A stretch of DNA of 49,170 bases from [Clostridium] methylpentosum DSM 5476 (GTDB taxonomy: Bacteria; Bacillota; Clostridia; Oscillospirales; Ruminococcaceae). Shown piece by piece: positions 35,719-43,344 of this stretch (position 1 is the first letter of the stretch; each line of letters starts with the position of its first letter). Location: NCBI GenBank assembly GCA_000158655.1, contig EQ973339.1, positions 131,764 to 180,933 of the forward strand, given 5' to 3'. Under the pieces are notes generated by a model. It made no database searches. It was not told the origin of the DNA and worked only from the letters and a program-made list of their open reading frames with translations. The position numbers were made by a program, and so were the translations under genes.

Positions 35719-35729
35719 GCTGTTTCCTC

Positions 35730-35885
35730 CTAAATTCGATCCGGTCTTTGGAAGTATCTGCGATAGGGACAGTCTATGGAAAAACGACCGCACAGCCCTC
35801 TTTCCCCGTCGTCTTTGCGCCAGACACACTTTTTTACTGTGCAGATGATTTTCATCTGCGTTTGTTTTCTGTCGGTTGTTTCCAA
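35730..35885 (-). CDS. 51-aa Cys-containing phage-type protein
   Basis: Reads METTDRKQTQMKIICTVKKC to PYRRYFQRPDRI. The start is TTG with AAGGAGG at 8-nt spacing. It overlaps the end of the preceding 57-aa gene by 33 bp and ends 11 bp before the ATG of the next, so the three are tightly coupled. Four Cys residues (C15, C20, C32, C39) suggest a small zinc-binding fold. Too short for most gene finders. Function unknown. Confidence 0.55.
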   Translation of the reverse strand: METTDRKQTQMKIICTVKKCVWRKDDGERGLCGRFSIDCPYRRYFQRPDRI

Positions 35886-36025
35886 GGCAACCCCTCCTTT
35901 TTTGTTGTTTCAGCGAGAAAACTGCCGCCCAGGCTGTAGTAGCTGCGGTGTTCCACTCGTTCTCCCGAAGGTCCGGACAGTTCCTGGTATTTCAATTCGA
36001 TGACAGATAAGACACGCGCTTCCAT
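35852..36025 (-). CDS. 57-aa phage-type protein
   Basis: Reads MEARVLSVIELKYQELSGPS, then GERVEHRSYYSLGGSFLAET. AAAGGAG precedes the ATG by 5 nt. Short proteins with this Y.L.GEFLAE-like pattern are common beside the late-regulator family in Clostridial phages. One of the 13-bp operator palindromes ends 15 bp before its start, so its expression may be under the CI/Cro pair. Confidence 0.6.
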   Translation of the reverse strand: MEARVLSVIELKYQELSGPSGERVEHRSYYSLGGSFLAETTKKEGLPWKQPTENKRR

Positions 36026-36040
36026 AGCCACTCCTTTTGT

Positions 36041-36053
36041 TTGCGTTATGCAA
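36041..36053. promoter_or_regulatory. operator copy 1 of the phage switch
   Basis: TTGCGTTATGCAA overlaps the stop of the Cro-like gene and lies just before the SD of the next small gene. It matches the three operators at 36.28-36.38 kb in at least 11 of 13 positions. Confidence 0.75.
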
Positions 36054-36261
36054 TATCGTTTTGAAAAAAATATTCCTGCAGATCGTGCGTTTCAAGCTTG
36101 AGCAATTCTGCGAGGGTTCCGGCCTCGTTCAGGGTAAATGGCCGAATATTGTTGATTTTCTGGCTCACAGTTGGAATTGCGATGTGAAGAGCTGCTGCAA
36201 TGTCGCGTTGCCGAAGACCGAGTATTTTCATTCTGTGTTTTACTTTACGAGTGTTGATCAC
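36046..36261 (-). CDS. Cro-like XRE regulator of the phage module
   Basis: 71 aa. GTG start behind AAGGAGG; the frame is open further up but runs through the operator. The HTH spans about residues 8-45 (HRMKILGLRQRDIAAALHIA, IPTVSQKINNIRPF). It is divergent from the CI-like gene across a 160-bp control region with three operators, the arrangement of a lysis/lysogeny switch. Confidence 0.78.
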   Translation of the reverse strand: MINTRKVKHRMKILGLRQRDIAAALHIAIPTVSQKINNIRPFTLNEAGTLAELLKLETHDLQEYFFQNDIA

Positions 36262-36281
36262 AAAAATCCCTCCTTGTTCTA

Positions 36282-36396
36282 TTGCGTTGTGCAATAATAG
36301 AATAACACGAATAGATGTTCTTGTCAATAGCGTTATGCAAAAAAATAGATAGAAATTAAAATAACTATTGCGCTTTGCAAATATTTGCGGTATACT
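36282..36396. promoter_or_regulatory. divergent promoters with three 13-bp operators
   Basis: Palindromes TTGCGTTGTGCAA (36282-36294), TAGCGTTATGCAA (36328-36340) and TTGCGCTTTGCAA (36368-36380). The leftward promoter is TTGACA (36327-36322) and TATTCT (36304-36299), 17 bp apart; one operator covers its +1 and another abuts its -35. The rightward promoter is TTGCGC (36368-36373) and TATACT (36391-36396), also 17 bp; the third operator contains its -35. Binding of CI or Cro would thus control both directions. Confidence 0.8.
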
Positions 36397-36423
36397 AAAG
36401 ATACGAGAAAGGGGAGCGATCTG

Positions 36424-36819
36424 ATGGAGAATAGAGAAATCGGTAAGCGGATGAAACTTGCCCGGGAACAGAGCGGGCTCACACTTCAGGCGGTGGCGGA
36501 CCGTGTAGGCGTTGCGGCTTCAACAGTGCAGCGATATGAGGCGGGAGGGATTGAGAAGCTGAAACTCCCGGTTCTGAATGCGATCGCAGATGTGCTTGGC
36601 GTTGATCCCGGGTGGCTGACCGGCAGCGAAACTGCCTGCGCCCCGGCGGACAACGTCGCCCAGACGGGGGAGGAGCGCAAGCTTTTGATGCTCTGCCGGC
36701 GCGCGGAGCAGTTGCCCCCGGAAAAAAGGCAGAAAATTATTGATATTTTCGAATCCACAATAGATACCTATCTGGACGCTCTGGGAATCAAGGACGATTC
36801 CGACGCTCCTTCAAAGTAG
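36424..36819 (+). CDS. CI-like XRE repressor
   Basis: 131 aa, ATG after AAAGGGGAG. N-terminal HTH (about 6-60: IGKRMKLAREQSGLTLQAVA, DRVGVAASTVQRYEAGGIEK) and a C-terminal helical segment (ERKLLMLCRRAEQLPPEKRQ) typical of small phage repressors without a LexA-type protease domain. No Ser/Lys self-cleavage dyad is seen, so induction would need another signal. It probably maintains silence of the leftward holin module. The stop is followed closely by the zinc-ribbon gene. Confidence 0.8.
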   Translation: MENREIGKRMKLAREQSGLTLQAVADRVGVAASTVQRYEAGGIEKLKLPVLNAIADVLGVDPGWLTGSETACAPADNVAQTGEERKLLMLCRRAEQLPPEKRQKIIDIFESTIDTYLDALGIKDDSDAPSK

Positions 36820-36849
36820 GAGTTGGGAGGCACTTTGAGTGAGGATGAA

Positions 36850-37176
36850 ATGAATAGATGCATCTTTTGCGGTGAGCGGCTCCAGAGGGATTTCTGCACT
36901 GCCTGCAGTGCGCCGAAGGAGAATTCACCCTACAGGGAACCGAATGCGGGTGGGAAAAAAGCAAGGGACGTCGCACCCTGCCGCCAAGCAAGGAGTGCTT
37001 GGCAGCGCAAACCGGCGGTAGTGCTCCTAGTGGCACTGTTGTTTTTCCCTATGGGTTTTTATTGGATGTGGCGATACAGCGGATGGAGTAAAGTTGTAAA
37101 GATTTCAGTTACAATTCTGCTTGCCCTCGTGGCTTTTTACTGTAGCCTGATTTGTTTTCTCGAGTTTCCAAACTGA
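36850..37176 (+). CDS. zinc-ribbon membrane protein
   Basis: 108 aa from the ATG; the frame extends 27 bp upstream to TTG codons close to a GGGAGG, so the start is uncertain. An N-terminal CIFCGERLQRDFCTAC zinc ribbon is followed by a polar linker and two membrane helices (VVLLVALLFFPMGFYWMWRY; ISVTILLALVAFYCSLICFL). Proteins of this zinc-ribbon-plus-helices layout are widespread and mostly uncharacterised. Probably cotranscribed with the CI-like gene. Confidence 0.6.
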   Translation: MNRCIFCGERLQRDFCTACSAPKENSPYREPNAGGKKARDVAPCRQARSAWQRKPAVVLLVALLFFPMGFYWMWRYSGWSKVVKISVTILLALVAFYCSLICFLEFPN

Positions 37177-37179
37177 ATG

Positions 37180-38075
37180 GGCGGTTGACCTTGTAGAGAG
37201 AATTGAAGCGCCAGAGAGCACGGCCCCCTTACCCGCTATTTTGGAAGTGTCGGGGCGCTGTGCGGTTTTGCCCAGCGAACGAATTGCTCGGGTGACACCA
37301 TATCCATCCAACACAGGCATTTGAATGTCCGTCAAAACCAGAGCAAAGCTGCCCGGAGGATTGGAGGTGAACAGTTCCACCGCCTGCTGTCCGTCCGCGA
37401 CGCACCCTGTCTCGAGACCGGACTGGTTCAGCAGTTCCCGCCCAATTTCATAGTTGAGCTCGTTGTCCTCCACCAAAAGAATTCGAGTTCCAGAGGGAAA
37501 AGCAGGGGCTGTCTGACTGCGTTGTGTCGTGAAAAAAGAGGACTCCCGTTCAGCGAGCCTAAGGTAAAGAGTGACTGTGAAGCGGGTTCCCTGGTCGATG
37601 CGGCTCTACACCCGGGTGCCTCCATTCATCATCTGCATGACGGCAAGTCCCTTCGGTGCTCTGCACCTGGGTTACCCGAGAGTCGTCGGCCCGTTCAAAT
37701 GGCAGGAATAGTCTGCGCTGGAATTCCTCTGTTATACCGATGTCGTTGTCCTCTTGCTATGAATTCCATGCAGCTCACACCACCCTGGCTTGAGAGCTTT
37801 TGCTCTGCTGAAAGGGTGATATGCCCGCCTTTGCCTGTGCATTTGACCGTATTGGACATGAGATTGAGCAAAATTTGTTCAAGCCGTGTCGAATCGCCAC
37901 ATACGGCATCGTTTTGCACTTCGGTGCGCAGCGTCATCCGCTGGTACTCAAGTACATCTTCACGCTGGGCGCAGTGGCGATCTGTCACGGTATACAGTCC
38001 CGGCAGGGGTTCAATCGCATTCCTCGTCCGAGAGAACGCAGGGGGAATTGTGCCGTTGAATTGATAGAAGGATTC
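37180..38075 (-). pseudogene. remnant of a hybrid sensor histidine kinase/response regulator
   Basis: Three pieces in different frames line up as one protein. From right to left they are an HATPase fragment (CGDSTRLEQILLNLMSNTVK, TGKGGHITLSAE), a damaged G-box stretch, and a receiver domain (LVEDNELNYEIGRELLNQSG with phosphoacceptor Asp in LVLTDIQMPVLDGYG). Sensor, dimerisation domain and the receiver's end are missing. At least three frameshifts are needed to join the parts, so the gene is dead. Confidence 0.8.
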
Positions 38076-38123
38076 AACGGCCGCCGCCCGCCCTGAAACA
38101 TACTGTTCCTCTCCCGCCCCAAT

Positions 38124-38261
38124 TCAGGAAAACTGTGGTACGAACAGGGAGGTCACCTCGTCGGGATCTCTGTCGCAGTAATGGAGAAGCATCAAATGGC
38201 TCGCCAGAGCCTTAGCTTCCTCGAAGCGTTGCGCATGCAGGTAACGATTTGGTTTTTTCAT
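38124..38261 (-). CDS. 45-aa hypothetical protein
   Basis: Reads MKKPNRYLHAQRFEEAKALA then SHLMLLHYCDRDPDEVTSLF and ends VPQFS. AAAGGACAGGA precedes the ATG. No family recognised. It may be a small host gene or the last trace of a mobile element next to the kinase remnant. Confidence 0.4.
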   Translation of the reverse strand: MKKPNRYLHAQRFEEAKALASHLMLLHYCDRDPDEVTSLFVPQFS

Positions 38262-38554
38262 ATCGTTCCTGTCCTTTCGTTGGCGGTTGACTGGCCCTTT
38301 GGGCGCGGCTGTGTACAATCGGTCCATCTTTTTGCCCGACACACTGTAGGGTTTCTTCACTATAACAGAAGGTTCTTATTGGCGCAATTTTTGTCACAAA
38401 CAGAATAGACTGGTGTTAAATATAAAAAGGAACTGGAAACAGCGTTGGGACAGGAGACAAATTTGCTGCAAATCGCTGGGTTTCTTCATAGCAAGAGGGA
38501 AGATGCGTTTTCTACCCGGTATCGAGCAACAGATTTTTGTTTTTTCAGCAGGAA
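38262..38554. other. intergenic region without recognised gene
   Basis: About 290 bp. A TTGCGC..TATAGT pair 17 bp apart on the minus strand (about 38390-38358) may serve the 45-aa gene. Nothing else seen. Confidence 0.4.
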
Positions 38555-38592
38555 AACCCGCACATGCTGTGTCAGCCAGCGCATGCGGGTTG
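38555..38592 (-). terminator. terminator of the WapI-like gene
   Basis: On the minus strand AACCCGCATGCGC pairs with GCATGTGCGGGTT and TTTT follows, about 90 bp after the stop of the upstream gene. Confidence 0.75.
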
Positions 38593-38679
38593 AATAATAG
38601 AATAAGGAAGAAAGATCAATTGTGTACAAGCAGTAAACAAATGACATTTGTGTATCGTTGCGAGATGGGCTCATTGTAT

Positions 38680-39171
38680 CTATTTTCCCATTGCGTCACA
38701 AAATGCTCTTTCAACTGCTTTTAAGTCATTCATTGCTTTCTCAATACAGGTTTGATCGGTCTCCATTTCAAAAGTAAACTCATTTGATAAATGAGGAAAT
38801 TCATGAAAACTTCCAGTTATATTTGCATGTCCAAAGCGGGTCATTTTAACAATAAACTGAAAATCATTTTCATACAGATGCCTGTACTCCGCCGTTCCCT
38901 CAAGTGTTTGATAGATTAGCTGAAGTCCCGCTAAAAGACGGTACAATACGCCTGTGGAAGAACAAAATTTAACGCAGTGTACCTCATAGCATCCAACATA
39001 AATATCAAGGTGCCCGATAAAATCGTATCCATCTTCCATACAGGTGTTGTCCGGGAATCCAAACACCTCATCGATCGTTAGTTTAATTTTTCCATTATTT
39101 CCATTTAAGCAAAAAGCTTTCATTGGAAGGTCCAAAAAGATTTCTCCTTGACACAAGTTCGTATAGATCAT
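38680..39171 (-). CDS. WapI-family-like immunity protein
   Basis: 163 aa from MIYTNLCQGEIF; the frame is open 45 bp further up. The C-terminal half has FIVKMTRFGHANITGSFHEF followed by NEFTFEMETDQTCIEKAMND, which fits the WapI-type immunity pattern (GH..ITG..., L.FEFETDQTYI). Such proteins neutralise contact-dependent toxins. No toxin gene is in the window, so this would be an orphan immunity gene. AT-rich relative to its neighbours. Assignment from pattern recognition, moderate. Confidence 0.55.
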   Translation of the reverse strand: MIYTNLCQGEIFLDLPMKAFCLNGNNGKIKLTIDEVFGFPDNTCMEDGYDFIGHLDIYVGCYEVHCVKFCSSTGVLYRLLAGLQLIYQTLEGTAEYRHLYENDFQFIVKMTRFGHANITGSFHEFPHLSNEFTFEMETDQTCIEKAMNDLKAVERAFCDAMGK

Positions 39172-39295
39172 CTTTCTACCAGCATAACAAAAAAAGTTAG
39201 GACAAAACAAATGCAATTCTGCATCTATTTTATCCTAACTATGCTTTTATGGGTTTACGCTACAAAAAAGATACCCGCCATAAACGCGAGTAAAA

Positions 39296-39338
39296 AGGCA
39301 AAAAAACTGAGCCCCGAACGCGACTTGCGCGTCGAGGC
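39296..39338 (-). terminator. terminator after tRNA-Pro
   Basis: On the minus strand GAGCCTCGACGCG pairs imperfectly with CGCGTTCGGGGCTC and seven T residues follow. Confidence 0.78.
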
Positions 39339-39344
39339 TCTCGA

Positions 39345-39422
39345 CTGGTCGGGGTGACGGGATTCGAACACGCGACCTCTGCGTCCCGAACGCAGCGCTC
39401 TACCAAACTGAGCCACACCCCG
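39345..39422 (-). tRNA. tRNA-Pro (anticodon CGG)
   Basis: A complete cloverleaf on the minus strand: acceptor CGGGGTG/CACCCCG, D arm with GGCTCAGTTTGGTAGAGC, anticodon stem-loop CTGCG-TTCGGGA-CGCAG giving CGG, T arm with GTTCGAATC, and an encoded CCA. It reads proline CCG codons. A terminator follows directly. Confidence 0.95.
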
Positions 39423-39501
39423 AAGTTACTTGACTATTTTACACCCTTTCTGTCGATCTGTCAAGAGTTTTTTGAAAGTTTCTAAAAATCGCCGATTTTA
39501 C

Positions 39502-39530
39502 TTGACTTCTGACACAGAAAAATTTATCAT
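39502..39530 (+). promoter_or_regulatory. promoter of glyQS
   Basis: TTGACT and TATCAT with 17-bp spacing, about 34 nt of leader before the ATG. No T-box is present, although T-box control is common for this gene in Firmicutes. Confidence 0.65.
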
Positions 39531-39570
39531 TAAAAGGATCAATATCAAAACATACAGGAGGATTGCCCCA

Positions 39571-40950
39571 ATGCTTGCTAACAGTGAAAAAACAATGGAA
39601 AAAATCGTCGCCCTCTGCAAGGGCAGAGGCTTTGTATACGCGGGAAGCGAAATCTACGGCGGCCTTGCGAACACCTGGGACTACGGCCCACTTGGCGTCG
39701 AGTTTAAAAACAATGTCAAACGCGCCTGGTGGAAAAAATTTGTCCAGGAGTGCAAATACAACGTCGGCCTTGACAGCGCACTGCTCATGAACCCCGAGGT
39801 TTGGGTGGCTTCCGGCCATGTGGGCGGCTTTTCCGACCCGCTTATGGACTGCAAGGAGTGCAAGACCCGCCATCGCGCCGACCAGCTGATCGAAACCCAG
39901 ACCGATGCGGCGCCCAACGGCTGGAGCAATGAGCAGATGATGGAATTCATCAAGGAGCAGGGAGTCAAGTGCCCGAACTGCGGGTCCACCAATTTCACCG
40001 ACATCCGTGCCTTTAACCTGATGTTCAAAACCTTCCAGGGCGTCACTGAAGACGCTAAAAATGAGATCTACCTCCGCCCCGAGACAGCGCAGGGCATTTT
40101 TGTAAACTTCGCCAACATCCAGCGTACCACCCGCAAAAAACTCCCGTTTGGCGTTGCACAGGTGGGTAAATCCTTCCGCAATGAGATCACCCCCGGAAAC
40201 TTTACCTTCCGTACACGCGAGTTTGAGCAGATGGAGCTTGAGTTCTTCTGTGCGCCCGGAACCGATCTTGAGTGGTTCCACTACTGGAAGGACGCCTGCA
40301 AAAACTGGCTGCTCAGCCTCGGCATCAAAGAAGAAAACATCCGTCTGCGCGACCACGATCCCGAGGAGCTCTCCCACTACTCCAACGCGACGACGGACAT
40401 TGAGTTTGTCTTCCCGTTTGGCTGGGGCGAACTGTGGGGTATTGCCGACCGCACCAATTTTGACCTCACCCAGCACCAGAACCACAGCGGAAAATCCCTT
40501 GAGTACTTTGACCAGCAGAAAAATGAGCACTATGTGCCCTATGTCATTGAGCCCTCTCTTGGCGCAGACCGTGTAGCTCTCGCTTTCCTCTGTGAAGCCT
40601 ACGATGAAGAGGAGATCGCCGAGGGGGATACCCGTGTAGTGATGCATCTGCACCCCGCGCTTGCTCCGTTTAAAGCGTGTGTTCTCCCGCTCTCCAAGAA
40701 GCTCAATGAGCAGGCGGGAGAAGTGTATGAACAGCTTGCCAAGCACTTTATGGTCGACTACGACGATACCGGTTCGATCGGCAAGCGCTACCGCCGTCAG
40801 GATGAGATCGGCACACCGGTCTGCATCACCTACGACTTTGAGTCGGTGGAAGACGGCTGTGTCACAGTCCGCGACCGCGACACGATGCAGCAGGAGCGGA
40901 TTCGGATCGACGAGCTCGTTGGCTATATTGAAAAGATGCTTGTCTTTTAG
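39571..40950 (+). CDS. glyQS: glycyl-tRNA synthetase, homodimeric type
   Basis: 459 aa, the usual size. ATG after AGGAGG. Class II motifs: motif 1 region with [20 protein letters not shown], motif 2 in [20 protein letters not shown], motif 3 in [18 protein letters not shown] zinc-ribbon-like insert has CKECKTRH and CPNCGSTN. The C-terminal anticodon-binding domain ends EKMLVF. It charges tRNA-Gly. It has its own promoter and terminator and is divergent from the tRNA-Pro gene. Confidence 0.97.
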   Translation: MLANSEKTMEKIVALCKGRGFVYAGSEIYGGLANTWDYGPLGVEFKNNVKRAWWKKFVQECKYNVGLDSALLMNPEVWVASGHVGGFSDPLMDCKECKTRHRADQLIETQTDAAPNGWSNEQMMEFIKEQGVKCPNCGSTNFTDIRAFNLMFKTFQGVTEDAKNEIYLRPETAQGIFVNFANIQRTTRKKLPFGVAQVGKSFRNEITPGNFTFRTREFEQMELEFFCAPGTDLEWFHYWKDACKNWLLSLGIKEENIRLRDHDPEELSHYSNATTDIEFVFPFGWGELWGIADRTNFDLTQHQNHSGKSLEYFDQQKNEHYVPYVIEPSLGADRVALAFLCEAYDEEEIAEGDTRVVMHLHPALAPFKACVLPLSKKLNEQAGEVYEQLAKHFMVDYDDTGSIGKRYRRQDEIGTPVCITYDFESVEDGCVTVRDRDTMQQERIRIDELVGYIEKMLVF

Positions 40951-40960
40951 TTTAGGAACA

Positions 40961-40993
40961 AAAGGCGGACCGCCTCAAGCGGTCCGCCTTTTT
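40961..40993 (+). terminator. terminator of glyQS
   Basis: AAAGGCGGACCGC pairs with GCGGTCCGCCTTT around CTCAA, followed by TT. Confidence 0.93.
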
Positions 40994-41130
40994 GTATAGC
41001 GAAAACCATGCGCTAGGCGCATGGTTCAAAAGAAGGCTTTTGCCGATGATGCAGGAAAAAGTACACCTTTTGTTGTAGAATAGGCTTGCGGTCTGGCAAC
41101 TGCAAGAGACAACAAAAGGAGGACGATCAA

Positions 41131-41584
41131 ATGAACGACCCAAACAGTTTATCACAGAGCCTGCCCCTTAGGGTATACAAAATGGAATTGGAAATATCAC
41201 ATCGTGTTCGCAGCAAAGTACAGAAGGAAAGTATTCTACAGAGAAAAGAGAGGGGAAGTCGGAGAAATTCTGAGAACACTTTGCGACTAGAAGAAGATCA
41301 AGATTGTGGAAGCAGAGGTGTGGCCCGACCATGTGCATATGCTGGTGGAGATACCGTCTAAGGTTGCGGTTTCCAGCATTATGGGATATCTCAAAGGAAA
41401 GAGTAGTTTGATGATCTACGAAAAGTATCCGGAATTGAAGTATAAATATCGGAACCGGGAATTCTGGTGCAGAGGGTATTAGGTAGATACGGCAGGAAAG
41501 AATGCAAAAAAGATTCAAGAATATATCCAAAAACAGCTGGAAGAAGATAAAGCTGGAGAACAGCTGACAATGGGAAACTTCTAA
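41131..41584 (+). pseudogene. tnpA: IS200/IS605 tnpA pseudogene with two amber stops and a 19-bp insertion
   Basis: ATG after AAAGGAGG reads MNDPNSLS. The insertion GAGCCTGCCCCTTAGGGTA (41157-41175) then shifts the frame. Without it the protein would continue HTKWNWKYHIVFAAKYRRKV through the HUH motif PDHVHMLVEIP to MGNF. Two in-frame TAG codons remain: 41288-41290 at a conserved Trp position and 41480-41482 exactly where the second (catalytic) Tyr of RGYY belongs. The rest is well conserved, so decay is recent. Confidence 0.88.
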
Positions 41585-41644
41585 AAAACTCGTTTACGAG
41601 TAGCAAGTAACAAACTTTTCGCGGCTGCCAGACCGTAGCAACGT

Positions 41645-41722
41645 GACGTGACACGTGCCGCTAGTAACATAGGGCTTTGCCCGCATAGGAAATACCCCCG
41701 GCTCCGCCGGGGAATATTTATT
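41645..41722 (+). mobile_element. IS200/IS605 right end of the preceding pseudogene
   Basis: GCCGCTAGTAACATAGGG and a CCCCCGGC/GCCGGGG hairpin, nearly the same as the right end at 262-335. It fixes the relationship of the two copies. Confidence 0.7.
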
Positions 41723-41789
41723 GTATGCTTTCGCAGGAGAAACGCCCTGGTTCTATGGGTGAGAAAACAAGTTTTCATAAAATAAAACC

Positions 41790-42255
41790 CACTGATGAAA
41801 AACAGCGGAAGAATTTGCTAAGGGCAAAAGAAGCGGTACACCCAAAATGGAGGTGTGAATATCGCGTCCTATTTGCCCTGCATTACGGGAAACTGAAACA
41901 GACATAGGGCGAATACCGAGGAAACTGTGTATGCAAAAAAGTGTATTCTGTCTATCTCCATAGATTGGTCCGCTCTCCAACGTATTTGAGTACAGCACAA
42001 TTCATGAGGTTTCTCAGGATAAAAAGCAGTCTCATGATGGAAATACAAAGTACAGTTGGTCGAACGGAAGAATCAATAGGGGGTTACACGAAAGATCTAA
42101 ATAACAGTGAGGAGAGAGAGGCACGTTTACAGGTAGTGAAAACAGGCAACCGCTTGAGCGGCTGCCCGAGAGTAATCATGCGGGTTGGGACGAATCTCTG
42201 TCTTAGGCCCTTCCAGGGCCTGTGCAGATCATCAGAAAATATGTGGTTGTAATTT
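41790..42255 (+). pseudogene. tnpA: second, more decayed IS200/IS605 tnpA remnant
   Basis: Fragments in several frames match another tnpA subfamily in order: HPKWRCEYRVLFALHYGKLK, GEYRGN after a stop, HRLVRSPTYLSTAQFMRFLR with KSSLMM. The 3' flank has two hairpins typical of these elements, GCAACCGCTTGAGCGGCTGC and AGGCCCTTCCAGGGCCTGT, which are better preserved than the coding part. It lies directly after the first remnant. 42256-42640 shows nothing recognisable. Confidence 0.55.
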
Positions 42256-42641
42256 GCAGATTTCCTGTTTGGAGCTCCCAGTTTCCCCAGGGATGAGTAA
42301 AGGTTTTGTCATCAGGTGATCAAATCACGCTGTCTAGGCAGCAGCTGCCGGTGATAAAAGATGCAGTTTGCGGAACATGGGCAACAGGATAGAGCGCCCT
42401 GCAAGGGGCCTAGTGGAAAGCACTTTCCGAAAATACCACCACTTCAGCGGAGATCATGATTATCCTCTGTCAGAGGATCGAATGAATTGAAATAGCAGCC
42501 TCTCAAAATCAGCCCCATTCAACCTGGAATGGGAGCGATATGCTGGATGATCTCTTGAACGACTAGCCGTTATCGGAAATTCAGGCCGTGCTGAGAAAAT
42601 CATATGATGGGGATAACACAAAAGAGGTGTTGTTCTTTCAC

Positions 42642-42705
42642 TTGACAAAACATGAAGATGGGTATACAATACAATTACTAAATAAGTAATTTACTAAATT
42701 ACTAA
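42642..42705 (+). promoter_or_regulatory. promoter and operator of the DUF6530 gene
   Basis: TTGACA (42642-42647) and TACAAT (42665-42670) are 17 bp apart. The expected +1 lies inside a palindrome ATTACT-AAATA-AGTAAT (42673-42689), and TTACTAAATTACTAA follows. A MarR- or TetR-like repressor would fit; the regulator is not identified. Confidence 0.65.
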
Positions 42706-42716
42706 AGGAGGATTCT

Positions 42717-43214
42717 ATGAAAATACCGACTACACTCAAACACAAGCCGGTTGTCGTCTCAGAGAACTATGAGAGCATTGACGGCCGTCAGGCAGGAAAC
42801 TCGGATGCAAAAGGCCTTTCTCTCGGACTCGCACAGTGGAACGACCGCGGCCGGGTGGATATCTCCGCCAAGGTCTGGCGCTACACCGGAGAGAAATGGT
42901 CCCGCCAGTCAGAGGAGCTCCCGCTCCACCGGGTGATCGATTTGGCGATTTTGGTTTGCAGGGCCAAGCAGTATTTTACAGATGCTTACCGGTACCCCAA
43001 ACTCTATGATGAAACCGATCCCAGGATCGACCGAATCGGCCTGCAGGGAGACGCGATGACAGTGGACATTTGCACTGAGAACAAAATGATTGATGAAGAC
43101 ATCAAACTCTTTGCTGACGTGCTGGCGCGGGACGACGAGATGATTTCCGAACGCCTTCACCGACTTGCAGATATGCTCGGTGAGATGGGCTATGGCAGGA
43201 GACACAGAGATTAA
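42717..43214 (+). CDS. DUF6530-like protein
   Basis: 165 aa, ATG after AAAGGAGG. A soluble protein with HKPVVVSENYESIDGRQAGN, SDAKGLSLGLAQWNDRGRVD and ISAKVWRYTGEKWSRQSEEL, a pattern I associate with DUF6530; role unknown. Its own promoter carries an operator-like palindrome, so it is probably induced under specific conditions. It is followed by the winged-helix nucleotidyltransferase gene with a separate promoter. Confidence 0.65.
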   Translation: MKIPTTLKHKPVVVSENYESIDGRQAGNSDAKGLSLGLAQWNDRGRVDISAKVWRYTGEKWSRQSEELPLHRVIDLAILVCRAKQYFTDAYRYPKLYDETDPRIDRIGLQGDAMTVDICTENKMIDEDIKLFADVLARDDEMISERLHRLADMLGEMGYGRRHRD

Positions 43215-43279
43215 CTGCATCCAATCTGCTATTTTTAGGCGGTTCCTGACTTTCCCTGGCAGTTTTCAGTGAAAAAAAC

Positions 43280-43308
43280 TTGACTTCGTTCGATAAAGAG
43301 TGTATCCT
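43280..43308 (+). promoter_or_regulatory. promoter of the nucleotidyltransferase gene
   Basis: TTGACT and TATCCT with 17-bp spacing, 36 bp before the ATG. Confidence 0.6.
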
Positions 43309-43344
43309 AATTTAGATATGAACAGATACGGATGGAGGCCCAGG

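Noticed and set aside
34860-39422. Prophage inserted at tRNA-Pro
   Set aside because: No repeat of the tRNA 3' end was found near the phage-derived genes, and no integrase is present.
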